52,566 nt of DNA from an uncultured Clostridia bacterium (GCA_944393575.1 CALYAP010000050.1:1-52566); one strand, 5' to 3'. Shown: positions 25,880 through 36,793, numbered from the stretch's first letter. A program made the numbers and translations. Notes: generated by a model from the sequence alone, not told the origin.

Positions 25880-27066
25880 TGTCTTATCTTGAGAAAAAAA
25901 GTATTGAGGATGTTGATGTTGCAGGCAAAAAAGTGTTGGTGCGTGTTGATTTCAACGTACCGATCAAGAGTGGCAAAATTACTGATGATACCCGCATTGT
26001 ATCAGTATTGCCTACGATAAATTATTTGCTTGATCATGGCGCTGCTGTAATATTAATGTCTCATTGGGCCAAACATAAGGGTAAAAAAACCTTGATATAT
26101 ACTCTTGCCCCAATAGCGGAAAGGCTTTCCGAATTATTAGGCCGTCCGGTTGCTTTTACATATGATTGTACTAATGAAAAGGCTCATCAGGCTGCTGCTG
26201 AGCTCAAAAGCGGGGAAGTGTTGCTATTAGAAAACCTGCGTTTTTATGATGAAGAAGAAGAAAATGATCCTGAGTTCGCTAAAGAATTAGCATCTCTAGC
26301 TGATATCTATGTCAATGATGCTTTTGGAACAGCTCATCGTGCCCATGCCTCTACCGAGGGGATCACGCACTTTCTGCCAGCTGTTAGCGGTCTTTTGATG
26401 AATAAAGAAATTAAAGGTATGGGGCCGGCTGTTGGTGAACCCAATCGTCCATATGTGGCGATCATTGGTGGCGCTAAGGTTTCCGATAAAATATTTGTCA
26501 TTAAGCACTTAATTACTAAAGTCGATAAATTATTGATCGGTGGTGGCATGGCTAATACGTTTCTAGCTGCAGCAGGCTATGATATGCAGAAATCCCTGGT
26601 GGAAGAAGATCGTCTTGATTGGGCAAGAGATTTTCTTAGCACAGATATCGCCAAAGAAAAACTGATGCTGCCAATTGATTTAGTCGCTGCTATTTCCTTT
26701 TCAGAAGACGCTTTGCATCAAGTGTGTTCTGTTGATAGCGTGCCAGCTGGTTGGATGGCTCTTGATATCGGACCACAGACAATAAATTCTTTTGTTTCTG
26801 TAATTCAAGCTGCGGCGACAATTTTCTGGAATGGTCCTTTAGGAGTTTTTGAAATGGAGCCTTTTGCTGGCGGTACTTTCGCCATCGCTCGTGCGGTTGC
26901 GGCATCACCAGCATATTCGATTATCGGTGGGGGAGATTCAGTAGCTGCAGTACATAAGGCTGGGGTAGCCGAGCAAATTAGTCATATTAGCACTGGCGGC
27001 GGTGCATCGCTTGGTTTTTTAGGAGGGAAAATACTGCCAGGTATAGCTGCATTGGATGATAAATAA
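25879..27066 (+). CDS. pgk: Phosphoglycerate kinase
   Basis: The 395-residue two-domain kinase opens with DVAGKKVLVRVDFNVPIKSG. Other marks are the substrate loop DDTRI, LLLENLRFYDEEEENDPEFA, VNDAFGTAHRAHAST, IGGAKVSDKI and the C-terminal nucleotide loop IIGGGDSVAAV with STGGGASLGFL. It makes ATP from 1,3-bisphosphoglycerate. The gene overlaps gap by one base and is followed by tpiA after 52 nt. Confidence 0.97.
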   Translation: MSYLEKKSIEDVDVAGKKVLVRVDFNVPIKSGKITDDTRIVSVLPTINYLLDHGAAVILMSHWAKHKGKKTLIYTLAPIAERLSELLGRPVAFTYDCTNEKAHQAAAELKSGEVLLLENLRFYDEEEENDPEFAKELASLADIYVNDAFGTAHRAHASTEGITHFLPAVSGLLMNKEIKGMGPAVGEPNRPYVAIIGGAKVSDKIFVIKHLITKVDKLLIGGGMANTFLAAAGYDMQKSLVEEDRLDWARDFLSTDIAKEKLMLPIDLVAAISFSEDALHQVCSVDSVPAGWMALDIGPQTINSFVSVIQAAATIFWNGPLGVFEMEPFAGGTFAIARAVAASPAYSIIGGGDSVAAVHKAGVAEQISHISTGGGASLGFLGGKILPGIAALDDK

Positions 27067-27118
27067 GATAGATAAAGTATAGTTTAATTTAGATAAAATT
27101 AGGAAAGAGGGTTGTTTT

Positions 27119-27877
27119 ATGGAAAGCGGCAGTAGAAGAAAAATCTTTGCTGCTAATTGGAAAATGAATCTTTCTGCTGCTAAAGCAGAACAGTTTATCC
27201 AGGAGATGTTATCGTTAGATCTTCCCTCGGATATTCAAGTATTGGTTTTTCCGCCAGCGCTTTATTTACAGCGTTTGTCGGAATTGACAGCTAATAGTCA
27301 AATAGAAATTGGGGCGCAAAATATTTACTGGGAGCGTTCTGGCGCTTATACTGGTGAGATTTCGGCACCAATGATCGATGAAGCAGGGGCTAAATTTGTT
27401 ATTTGTGGCCATTCTGAGCGCAGGCATATCTTTGGAGAAAGCTCAGAGATGGTAACTAGAAAAGCAGGCGCTGCTCAGGATGAGGGGATTGTGCCATTGA
27501 TTTGTATCGGTGAAACTTTAGAGGAACGTAATGCTGGAGAAACATTGGAGGTATTACAAAGCGATACGCTCAGTTCTTTGGCTGCGGTAGATCCTGATCC
27601 AGAGTTAATTATTGCTTATGAGCCAGTATGGGCGATTGGTACCGGATTGACTGCCACTCCTGAAGATGCTGAAAAATCCATCTCTTACATAAGAGAGCAA
27701 GTAAGAAGTATTTGGGGAGATCTAGCAGACAAAATTAGAATTCTTTATGGCGGTAGTGTTAATGCAGATAATATCGCTGAATTGATTGCCTGCCCAAATG
27801 TTGATGGTGCTTTGATTGGTGGAGCTTCTTTGAATCCAGATAGCTTCATGGAGATAATTAGAAACGGGACAAAATGA
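27119..27877 (+). CDS. tpiA: Triosephosphate isomerase
   Basis: This 252-residue TIM barrel has FAANWKMNLS with the substrate lysine, GAQNIYWERSGAYTGEIS, the catalytic His in CGHSERR, and the catalytic Glu in IAYEPVWAIGTG (signature AYEPVWAIGTG). The phosphate loop ILYGGSVNADN and a final LIGGASL are intact. It interconverts dihydroxyacetone phosphate and glyceraldehyde 3-phosphate. AAAGAGGG lies upstream, and gpmI overlaps its end by 4 nt. Confidence 0.97.
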   Translation: MESGSRRKIFAANWKMNLSAAKAEQFIQEMLSLDLPSDIQVLVFPPALYLQRLSELTANSQIEIGAQNIYWERSGAYTGEISAPMIDEAGAKFVICGHSERRHIFGESSEMVTRKAGAAQDEGIVPLICIGETLEERNAGETLEVLQSDTLSSLAAVDPDPELIIAYEPVWAIGTGLTATPEDAEKSISYIREQVRSIWGDLADKIRILYGGSVNADNIAELIACPNVDGALIGGASLNPDSFMEIIRNGTK

Positions 27878-29421
27878 TGATAAAAGCTGGTAAACCTTTA
27901 GTATTAATGATCTTAGACGGATGGGGGATGAAACAAGGCGGCGATAACGATGCGTTGTCTTTAGCGCAGCTACCTAATTTTGACCACTTGTGGAATACAT
28001 ATCCGCACACTCAATTAGATGCCTCAGGTATGGATGTTGGCCTGCCAGAAGGACAGATGGGTAATAGTGAGGTCGGGCATATGAATATCGGTGCCGGCCG
28101 GGTTGTTTATCAAGACTACACCAGAATAAACATGGCAGTAGACGATGGCAGCTTCTTTAAAAATCCAGCCTTTTTGAAAGCCTGTTCTTTAGCAAATGAG
28201 CATAATGGAGCTATTCATTTGGTAGGTTTGGCTTCTGATGGTGGTGTGCATAGCCATTTAAACCACTTGCTGGCATTGATTAAACTTGCCAAGGAGCAAA
28301 ATGTTGGCCAAATTTATATTCATTGTCTAACTGATGGTAGGGATACTGCTCCGGAAATTGCCCAACGCTTTACTGATGAAATAGAGACTGCTTGCCTCCA
28401 GATTGGTGCTGGCTCTATTGCCACTGTTATGGGGCGCTTTTATGCCATGGATCGAGATAAACGCTGGGATCGTGTGGAGCGTGCTTACAAGGCGATGGTT
28501 TATGGGGAGGGGCATCATGTAAAATCTGCCGCTGAGGCAGTACAAAAATCATATGCTAATGGTGCTACTGATGAATTCATTGAACCATCGGTTATTGTTG
28601 ATGCATCGGACCAGCCGATAGGGCGGATAAAGACAGGCGATAGTGTTATCTTTTTTAATTTCCGCTCTGATCGTGCCAGGGAAATATGCCATGCCCTTAG
28701 TGATGATGATTTTTCTTCCTTTGACCGCGGAAGCAATCCGCCTCAGATTTTTTTGGCGACGATGACGGCATATGATGATACTTTGACCAATGCGGCAGTT
28801 GCTTTTCCTCCCAACCATCCGGATAAAACTTTAGGCAGGTTGCTGTCTCTTCAGGGTATGAGGCAGCTGCGCCTGGCTGAAACAGAAAAATATGCCCACG
28901 TGACATTTTTCTTCAATGGCGGGGTGGAGAAGGTGGAGGATGGAGAAGACCGTATTCTTATTCCATCCCCAAAGGTTCGCACCTATGATCTTCAGCCAGA
29001 AATGAGTGCTAAATTGGTAACTGATGCATTAGTGGATAGCATCAATAGCGATAAATATGATGTAATAGTTATCAATTTTGCTAATCCTGATATGGTTGGC
29101 CATACTGGTGTTAGAGACGCGATAATCAAGGCCGTTTCCTTTATTGATTCATGTCTTGGCCGGGCCGTTGCAGCGCTCCAAGCAAAAGGGGGAACGCTTT
29201 TATTGACAGCTGATCACGGCAATGCCGAACAAATGCTGGAAAACGGTGAGCCGATGACTGCCCATACTACTAATCCGGTGCCATTTATTCTGGTGATGGA
29301 TAATGCTAAAGGTATATCCTTGCGAAATGGTAGATTGGAAGATATCGCTCCAACAATTTTGCAGCTATTAAATATTGAACAGCCACCTGAAATGACTGGC
29401 CATAGCTTAATAATCCAATAA
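27874..29421 (+). CDS. gpmI: 2,3-bisphosphoglycerate-independent phosphoglycerate mutase
   Basis: The 515-residue Mn-dependent enzyme is of the alkaline-phosphatase superfamily. The N-terminal metal site LMILDGWGM and the phosphoserine segment GQMGNSEVGHMNIGAGR (Ser65) are clear. DGRDTAP, NFRSDRAREI, NFANPDMVGHTG and TADHGNAEQM supply the remaining metal ligands. It converts 3- to 2-phosphoglycerate. The overlap with tpiA (ATGA) indicates coupling. A hairpin follows its stop before eno. Confidence 0.97.
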   Translation: MMIKAGKPLVLMILDGWGMKQGGDNDALSLAQLPNFDHLWNTYPHTQLDASGMDVGLPEGQMGNSEVGHMNIGAGRVVYQDYTRINMAVDDGSFFKNPAFLKACSLANEHNGAIHLVGLASDGGVHSHLNHLLALIKLAKEQNVGQIYIHCLTDGRDTAPEIAQRFTDEIETACLQIGAGSIATVMGRFYAMDRDKRWDRVERAYKAMVYGEGHHVKSAAEAVQKSYANGATDEFIEPSVIVDASDQPIGRIKTGDSVIFFNFRSDRAREICHALSDDDFSSFDRGSNPPQIFLATMTAYDDTLTNAAVAFPPNHPDKTLGRLLSLQGMRQLRLAETEKYAHVTFFFNGGVEKVEDGEDRILIPSPKVRTYDLQPEMSAKLVTDALVDSINSDKYDVIVINFANPDMVGHTGVRDAIIKAVSFIDSCLGRAVAALQAKGGTLLLTADHGNAEQMLENGEPMTAHTTNPVPFILVMDNAKGISLRNGRLEDIAPTILQLLNIEQPPEMTGHSLIIQ

Positions 29422-29455
29422 AATAGCTCAATAAACTAGCATATGCTATTGAGAA
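29422..29455 (+). other. Intergenic hairpin between gpmI and eno
   Basis: CTCAATA (29427-29433) pairs with TATTGAG (29447-29453), and an inner GCATATGC is self-complementary. Only an A-rich tail follows, so it is unlikely to be a strong terminator. It may be an RNA processing or stabilising structure between the two messages. Confidence 0.35.
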
Positions 29456-29504
29456 TAAAATAACTTGAATTAAAGTCAATTTATTAGCAAGGGGGATTTA
29501 TTGA

Positions 29505-30788
<1,284 letters not shown>

Positions 30789-30818
30789 AGGTAAATAAGC
30801 CTTAAAATAATAAAGATA

Positions 30819-30847
30819 TTGTTATTTGCCGTCATTTATGGTAAAAT
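30819..30847 (+). promoter_or_regulatory. Promoter of secG
   Basis: TTGTTA (30819-30824), a 17-nt spacer and TAAAAT (30842-30847), about 45 nt before the secG start. Confidence 0.6.
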
Positions 30848-30891
30848 ATTATGGTGTTTTTTTAAGTGTTCGGTTTTAGGGAGGTGACTTT

Positions 30892-31119
30892 GTGTTTATC
30901 GCGTTAACTATACTTGATGTTTTGATTGCCTGTGGTCTCATTGCTACAGTATTGCTGCAATCTGGTAAAAGTGCAGGTTTGTCTGGATCTATCGCTGGCG
31001 GTGCTGATGCGTTGTTTGGTGGTAAGAAAAAAGGTTTAGACGAATTGCTGGGCAAAATTACCAAGGTTTTGGCTGCTGCTTTTATGGTTGTTTCTTTGGT
31101 CTTAGCATTTTTCCAATAA
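30892..31119 (+). CDS. secG: Preprotein translocase subunit SecG
   Basis: This 75-residue membrane protein starts at GTG 30892 with GGGAGG upstream. Two hydrophobic segments (about 2-22 and 54-75) flank the conserved cytoplasmic loop LLQSGKSAGLSGSIAGGADA, then LFGGKKKGLDELLGKIT. SecG assists SecYE/SecA export. A position after eno is common in Bacillota. The membrane pyrophosphatase follows after 40 nt. Confidence 0.93.
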   Translation: MFIALTILDVLIACGLIATVLLQSGKSAGLSGSIAGGADALFGGKKKGLDELLGKITKVLAAAFMVVSLVLAFFQ

Positions 31120-31159
31120 TTTTGGAGGAAAAATTAATTAAATATGGAGGTTATTTAAT

Positions 31160-33205
31160 GTGAATTGGATTACAATTCTAGCTCCGATTGCCGGAATCTG
31201 TGCTCTATTATTTGCTTATTTTTTAATTATAAAAATTAAGCGCATGGATCCTGGTACTAGCAGAATGAAGGAAATAGCAGCCAATATTCATTCTGGCGCG
31301 ATGGCCTTTTTGAAAAGGCAGTACAAAACCTTAGTCATTTTTATTATCGTTATCATTGCGGTGATATCTATAGTTGGTTTAGTGACTCAAGGCGAGGACA
31401 GTCTTAAGCCTGAAACGGCGATTGCTTTTGCTATTGGTGCCTTATGCTCCATTTTGGCTGGATTCATTGGCATGTCAATTGCAACTAAAGCTAATGTACG
31501 TACGGCAAATGCAGCCTACACCAGTGGCTTGAATAGAGCATTAAACTGTGCTTTTTCTGGCGGCACTGTCATGGGCATGTGCGTTGTTGGTTTGGGCCTT
31601 TTGGGTTTAGGTATTGTTGTACTTATCTTTGATAATGATTCATCGATTATCAATGGTTTTTCCTTTGGTGCTTCTTCCGTAGCTCTCTTTGGACGTGTCG
31701 GTGGCGGTATTTATACCAAGGCTGCTGACGTCGGTGCTGACCTGGTCGGTAAAGTTGAAGCTGGTATTCCGGAAGATGATCCGCGTAACCCTGCAACTAT
31801 TGCTGATAATGTTGGCGATAATGTCGGCGATGTTGCCGGCATGGGATCAGATCTTTTCGAATCTTATGTTGGATCTATTATTGCCGCTATAGCTCTTGGT
31901 GGATCTCTATCCATCAACAATGGTATGCTCGCTCCTTTGCTGATAGCTGCTGTTGGCATCGTGGCTTCTATTATTGGTACCTTTTTTGTTAATGCCAAGG
32001 AAGGCGGCGATCCTCAAAAATCTCTCAATAAGGGTAATATTATCGCCACTATTCTTGCTATCATTGGCATCTTTCTTGTTGCTAGATTCACTCTTGCCGA
32101 CGGCTATGTTGGTACTACTCTTAGCGGAGCTACTGTTTCTTATACATGGCTTGGCGTATTTGGTGCTGCTGTGGCCGGACTTATCGTAGGGTTTTTCATT
32201 GGCAATGTGACAGAGTATTATACCTCTGCCAAATATAACCCAGTGAAACGAATCGCTAAATCCTGTGAGACCGGTACTGCTACTAATATTATTTCCGGTA
32301 TCTCTACTGGAATGATGTCTACTGCTATTCCGATCATTCTGGTAGTGGTTGGCATTTTATGTTCGTATCAATTTGCCGGATTGTATGGTATTGCTATGGC
32401 CGCCGTTGGCATGCTATCTACCACTGGTATGGTTGTTTCGGTTGATGCATACGGGCCTATTTCTGATAATGCTGGTGGTATTGCGGAAATGGCTGAATTA
32501 CCACATGAAGTGCGTGAGATTACTGATAAACTTGACTCTGTAGGCAATACTACTGCTGCTATTGGTAAGGGGTTCGCTATTGGTTCAGCTGCTTTGACTG
32601 CTTTAGCGTTATTTACCGCTTATACTCAGGCAGTTGGTATTAGTATTATCAATATCATGGATCCGATGGTTGTTGTTGGACTCTTTATCGGTGGTATGTT
32701 GCCTTTCCTTTTCTGCGCCATGACAATGAGTTCGGTTGGCCGTGCGGCCCAGGCAATGATTGCTGAGGTCCGCCGTCAGTTTAAGGAGATCCCCGGACTG
32801 CTTGAAGGAAAAGAAGGAGTAAAGGCTGATTATGCTAGCTGCGTAGATATTAGCTGCCGCTCCGCTTTAAGGGAAATGGTTCTCCCATCTGTTATGGCTG
32901 TTATCGTACCATTGTTTGTTGGTCTGGTCCTTGGCCCAGAATGTCTCGGCGGTGTGTTATGTGGAACTTTGGTAACTGGTTTCTTGCTTGCTATTTTCTT
33001 GGCTAATTCCGGTGGCGCTTGGGATAATGCTAAGAAATATATTGAAGAGGGACATTATGGAGGAAAAGGATCCCCAGCACATGAAGCTGCTGTTAATGGT
33101 GATACCGTAGGTGATCCGTTTAAAGATACTTCAGGCCCATCGCTTAACATTTTGATTAAATTAATGACCATCATTGCTTTGGTCTTTGCGCCACTTTTCA
33201 TGTAA
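31160..33205 (+). CDS. hppA: Membrane-bound ion-pumping pyrophosphatase, K+-dependent type
   Basis: This 681-residue protein has about 16 membrane helices and starts at GTG 31160 with GGAGG upstream. The PPi-binding loop has DVGADLVGKVEAGIPEDDPR, then NVGDNVGDVAGMGSDLFE. Later come DAYGPISDNAGGIAEM and GGAWDNAKKYIEEG. The segment GNTTAAIGKG has Ala where potassium-independent enzymes have Lys, which is the known mark of K+-dependent pumps. It couples PPi hydrolysis to H+ or Na+ export. I cannot tell which ion. A terminator follows. Confidence 0.95.
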   Translation: MNWITILAPIAGICALLFAYFLIIKIKRMDPGTSRMKEIAANIHSGAMAFLKRQYKTLVIFIIVIIAVISIVGLVTQGEDSLKPETAIAFAIGALCSILAGFIGMSIATKANVRTANAAYTSGLNRALNCAFSGGTVMGMCVVGLGLLGLGIVVLIFDNDSSIINGFSFGASSVALFGRVGGGIYTKAADVGADLVGKVEAGIPEDDPRNPATIADNVGDNVGDVAGMGSDLFESYVGSIIAAIALGGSLSINNGMLAPLLIAAVGIVASIIGTFFVNAKEGGDPQKSLNKGNIIATILAIIGIFLVARFTLADGYVGTTLSGATVSYTWLGVFGAAVAGLIVGFFIGNVTEYYTSAKYNPVKRIAKSCETGTATNIISGISTGMMSTAIPIILVVVGILCSYQFAGLYGIAMAAVGMLSTTGMVVSVDAYGPISDNAGGIAEMAELPHEVREITDKLDSVGNTTAAIGKGFAIGSAALTALALFTAYTQAVGISIINIMDPMVVVGLFIGGMLPFLFCAMTMSSVGRAAQAMIAEVRRQFKEIPGLLEGKEGVKADYASCVDISCRSALREMVLPSVMAVIVPLFVGLVLGPECLGGVLCGTLVTGFLLAIFLANSGGAWDNAKKYIEEGHYGGKGSPAHEAAVNGDTVGDPFKDTSGPSLNILIKLMTIIALVFAPLFM

Positions 33206-33218
33206 GTTATTATGGTTT

Positions 33219-33254
33219 TTGAGCCGGATAGGGCCTCCTGTCCGGCTCATTTTC
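33219..33254 (+). terminator. Terminator after the membrane pyrophosphatase
   Basis: GAGCCGGATAGG pairs with CCTGTCCGGCTC (one T-G pair) around GCCT, followed by ATTTTCC. Confidence 0.8.
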
Positions 33255-33298
33255 CGTAAAGATGATTATGATGATAATATTGCTAGGATATGGTGACG

Positions 33299-34474
33299 AT
33301 GGAGATTTATTTTGACAACAGTGCTACTACTTGTGTGTCAGCTAAAGCTGCAGATGCTGCACTGCGGGCGATGCGTGAGGACTTTGGTAATCCTTCTTCG
33401 GTGCATGGCAAAGGTGCAGCTGCTTTTCATGCGCTTAATGAAGCACGATCTACTTTTGCTAAATATTTGAATGTGGCATCGCAGGAAATTTATTTTACTT
33501 CTTGTGGCACAGAGAGCAATAATATTGTTCTTCAGGGAGTAGCTAAAGCACGCGGAAAAGGGGCTAAAATATTAGTATCTGCTATAGAGCATCCATCTGT
33601 CTATGAACCGACACGCTATTTATTGTCCTCCGGATATGATGTTTCTTATATCCCAGTTAATCAAGAGGGAATTATTCAATTAGATGCTTTGGAAAAAATG
33701 GCAGACCATGATACTGCCTTGGTCAGTATTATGCATGTCAATAATGAAACCGGTGCCATCCAACCTTTGAGATCTGCAGGGGATATTATCAAATCAGTGG
33801 CTCCTCAGGCTATTTTTCATATTGATGCTGTGCAAAGTTTTGGCAGATTGCCATTGGATTTTGCAGGGTGGAAAGCTGATGCAGCGTCGATGAGCGGACA
33901 TAAAATTCATGCGCCAAAGGGTGTTGGCCTCTTATGGCTAAAAAAAGGTGTTAATATCCCCGCATTGATCCTTGGAGGTGGACAAGAATACGGCTTCCGT
34001 TCTGGTACCGAGAATATGAGCAGTATTTTGGCCTTTACTGCTGCTGTGGAAGAATGTTATAGTGATATGGACAGCAATTATGCTGCGATGCAGAAAGTCA
34101 AAGATACGCTTTGGGAAAATTTACAAAGATTGATCCCCTCTTGTACTATTAATGGCCCATTGGATGATCGTGCGGCAGCCCATATTGTCAATATTTCTTT
34201 CCCTGGCATTCGTAGTGAAGTTATGCTGCATAGCTTGGAAGCAAAAGGCATTTTTGTTTCTGCAGGCAGTGCCTGTACTGCTAAAAGCAGCAAAGGCAGC
34301 CGTATCTTAACTGCTATGGGATTAGATGACGCACGTATTGATTCTGCATTACGCTTTTCTTTTTCCCGCTATAATACTGTTGAAGAGGCAGTATATGTAG
34401 CATCAGCTGCTGCTGATGTAGTGAATGAAATAAGTGGTTTTATGAATTTTACCAAACGCAAACAGAGGAGGTAA
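33299..34474 (+). CDS. Cysteine desulfurase, NifS/IscS family
   Basis: The enzyme has 391 residues from ATG 33299, where it begins MEIYFDNSATT. An ATG at 33290 in the same frame is less likely because the purine-rich stretch would be too close. PLP sites are visible: SCGTESNNIVLQG, HVNNETGAIQPL, HIDAVQSFGR and SMSGHKIHAPKGVGLLW with the PLP lysine. The active cysteine is in SAGSACTAKSSKGS, an IscS-type loop. It releases sulfur from cysteine as a persulfide. The neighbour two genes on is thiI, so it likely feeds tRNA 4-thiouridine synthesis, like Bacillus NifZ. Confidence 0.92.
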   Translation: MEIYFDNSATTCVSAKAADAALRAMREDFGNPSSVHGKGAAAFHALNEARSTFAKYLNVASQEIYFTSCGTESNNIVLQGVAKARGKGAKILVSAIEHPSVYEPTRYLLSSGYDVSYIPVNQEGIIQLDALEKMADHDTALVSIMHVNNETGAIQPLRSAGDIIKSVAPQAIFHIDAVQSFGRLPLDFAGWKADAASMSGHKIHAPKGVGLLWLKKGVNIPALILGGGQEYGFRSGTENMSSILAFTAAVEECYSDMDSNYAAMQKVKDTLWENLQRLIPSCTINGPLDDRAAAHIVNISFPGIRSEVMLHSLEAKGIFVSAGSACTAKSSKGSRILTAMGLDDARIDSALRFSFSRYNTVEEAVYVASAAADVVNEISGFMNFTKRKQRR

Positions 34475-34491
34475 CTCTCTGGAGGAAAATT

Positions 34492-35589
34492 ATGAGTGTT
34501 TATTTGATCGATTTTGAAAATGTTCATTATGATGGACTAAGAGGTATTTTAAATCTTACTCCTGATGACCAAGTATATATTTTTTATAGTGATAATGGTA
34601 AACGATTGACCTTTGAACTGCATGAGCAGATCAATAATTCGCCAGCACAGTTCTACTATTATAAAGCTGTTGTTGGCAGCAAGAATGCGCTTGATCATCA
34701 ATTATCGTCATATTTAGGTTTTCTTATTGGTAAAACTGGAGAAAAAGATTATTATATCGTAAGTAAGGACCGCGGATATCGCCATTTGGTAGCGTTTTGG
34801 GAGTCTGCTGATATGGGGTTGAAGCTTCATCTTGTTGATAGTATCAGAATTTCCCGTCTAAGCGATGCTGATAAAGCAAAAGAAGATCAACCTAAAGATG
34901 AAAAGGGAACTGAAGGCGAGGCTAAAGAAGAAAAGGCCATAGAATCATCTTCGGCAAAAATATCCTCTTCAAGAAGAAGGGGACGTGTGGTAAAAGCTAA
35001 GCCGCAAGCTGAAACAGATACTACTGCTGCGGCAACAGAAGAGAAGGCTCTGGAAAATGATAATAATAATGACAAACCCCAAACATCTAAGACAAAACAG
35101 CGCCGAGCTCCAATGAAGCATAAAGTAGAAACCACGAAAGAAGAGAATGAGGAACAAGTGTATGCAGATGAAACTGTTAAGAAACCACCTAAAATAGTGG
35201 AATTTGTGCTTCCTGATGATATTGTTTCTTCTAAGCGTTATAATACTTCGTCTGCTAAGCCTGAAATGACTTCTACTCATAATAAGACAGCTGATCAAGC
35301 AAGTAGTAAAGGAAAAACTGTTAAACCCAAAACAAATAGAAATAGAAAAGCAGAAAACATAAAAAAGGTGCAGGCAGAGACTGGGTCTCAACAGCATGAA
35401 GATCAGATTATAAAAGAGGATGATATTCTAAAACTTATTCCTGAGGCCAAAGATCAGCCGTGGTTAGCGGATATTACCAGATATCTCAATACCTCTAGAG
35501 GAAAAGCACAATTGTATAATGCTATTAGGAGACGGTTAGGTCAGGATGAAGGAAGAAAAATTTATAATATTATTAAAAAATTAGTTTAA
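34492..35589 (+). CDS. PIN-like domain protein with disordered linker and C-terminal helical domain
   Basis: The protein has 365 residues. Residues 1 to about 125 form a PIN-like nuclease fold: VYLIDFENVHYDGLRGI with acidic D7 and E9, KNALDHQLSSYLGFLIG with a central Asp, and YYIVSKDRGYRHLV with a later Asp. Residues 125 to about 300 are low-complexity, rich in K, E, T, Q and S, and look disordered. Residues 308-365 form a compact predicted helical tail, DILKLIPEAKDQPWL to RRLGQDEGRKIYNIIKKL. PIN-like domains cut RNA, and the tail may bind nucleic acid. GGAGG lies upstream. It sits between the desulfurase and thiI, so an RNA role is inferred. Confidence 0.72.
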   Translation: MSVYLIDFENVHYDGLRGILNLTPDDQVYIFYSDNGKRLTFELHEQINNSPAQFYYYKAVVGSKNALDHQLSSYLGFLIGKTGEKDYYIVSKDRGYRHLVAFWESADMGLKLHLVDSIRISRLSDADKAKEDQPKDEKGTEGEAKEEKAIESSSAKISSSRRRGRVVKAKPQAETDTTAAATEEKALENDNNNDKPQTSKTKQRRAPMKHKVETTKEENEEQVYADETVKKPPKIVEFVLPDDIVSSKRYNTSSAKPEMTSTHNKTADQASSKGKTVKPKTNRNRKAENIKKVQAETGSQQHEDQIIKEDDILKLIPEAKDQPWLADITRYLNTSRGKAQLYNAIRRRLGQDEGRKIYNIIKKLV

Positions 35590-35600
35590 GTGGAGTATAT

Positions 35601-36785
35601 ATGACCAAGCAATTGATATTGATTCGTTATGGAGAACTGGGGCTAAAGGGGAAAAACCGCCATCTCTTTATTGGCAGGCTCGCTAATAATATACGGGCTG
35701 CGCTTAAAGGACTAACTGATTGGCAAGTAAAGGTGACCTGGGGGAGATTATGGCTGGAAGTGAGTAAGGAGCAGATGGCTACTGCTATTGCCAGATTACA
35801 GCATGTCTTTGGCATTTATTCACTTTCTCCAGTACTGGAAGCAGACAAAGAAATAACTAGTATTGCTGAATGTGCTTATGCAGTGCTTTTGCAGGCGCTG
35901 CCACTGGGTGGAACCTTTAAAGTTGAGACTCGCCGCACTGATAAAACTTTTCCCCTTACTTCTCCTGATACTAGCCGGGCTGTTGCCAATATTATTTTTG
36001 ATAAATTAGAAGCAGAGCATAAAGCAGAGTATGATGCTGATATGCATCACCCACAGGTAATGATAAATATTGAAATACGTGCAGAAGGCGCTTTTGTTTA
36101 TGGAGAAACTATTCCCTGCGCAGGGGGATTGCCCGTAGGCTGTGGCGGCAAGGCCTTATTATTGCTTTCTGGGGGTATTGATAGCCCAGTAGCTGGTTGG
36201 ATGGCGATGAAAAGGGGAGTCGCTATTGAAGCTATTCATTTTCATAGCTTTCCATTTACTGGCGAGAAGGCTAAGGAAAAGGTTTATGAATTATGCAAGA
36301 TCCTTTCTGGTTGGCAAGGGGCGCCTATTCGTTTGCATATGATTCATTTTACTGAGATTCAAAAAGCTATTTATGCTAACTGTGATGCTGAATATGGGAT
36401 TACTATCATGCGCCGTTTCATGTATCGCATTGCAGAAAAAATTGCTAGTCAACGTCACTGTTTAGCACTATATACTGGTGAAAGTGTAGGGCAGGTGGCA
36501 TCGCAGACTTTAGAGAGCCTGTCTGTTATTAATGATGCTATTCATATTCCAGTACTGCGTCCTTTAATTGGCATGGATAAGGAAGAGATTATGGACCGGG
36601 CTAAACAGATAGGTAGTTTTGAAACCTCTATTTTGCCCTATGAAGACTGTTGCACGTTGTTTTTGCCCCAATATCCTAAAATTCGGCCAGTTTTAGCAGA
36701 AGCAGAAGAAATGGAGAAGAAATTGGATATTGAAGCTTTGATCGCAGATGCTCTAAGCAAAAGCGAAATGAAGACTATTGGCTAG
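35601..36785 (+). CDS. thiI: tRNA 4-thiouridine synthase ThiI
   Basis: The 394-residue protein starts ILIRYGELGLKGKNRHLF. The ferredoxin-like and THUMP domains occupy about 1-165 and bind tRNA. The adenylation domain has the PP-loop KALLLLSGGIDSPVAG, followed by IHFHSFPFTGEKAKEKV. It ends with LPYEDCCTLFLPQYPKIRP. There is no rhodanese domain, as usual in Bacillota, where sulfur comes from a dedicated desulfurase such as the one two genes upstream. It installs s4U8 in tRNA and may also supply sulfur for thiamine. Confidence 0.95.
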   Translation: MTKQLILIRYGELGLKGKNRHLFIGRLANNIRAALKGLTDWQVKVTWGRLWLEVSKEQMATAIARLQHVFGIYSLSPVLEADKEITSIAECAYAVLLQALPLGGTFKVETRRTDKTFPLTSPDTSRAVANIIFDKLEAEHKAEYDADMHHPQVMINIEIRAEGAFVYGETIPCAGGLPVGCGGKALLLLSGGIDSPVAGWMAMKRGVAIEAIHFHSFPFTGEKAKEKVYELCKILSGWQGAPIRLHMIHFTEIQKAIYANCDAEYGITIMRRFMYRIAEKIASQRHCLALYTGESVGQVASQTLESLSVINDAIHIPVLRPLIGMDKEEIMDRAKQIGSFETSILPYEDCCTLFLPQYPKIRPVLAEAEEMEKKLDIEALIADALSKSEMKTIG

Positions 36786-36793
36786 TATTTTAT

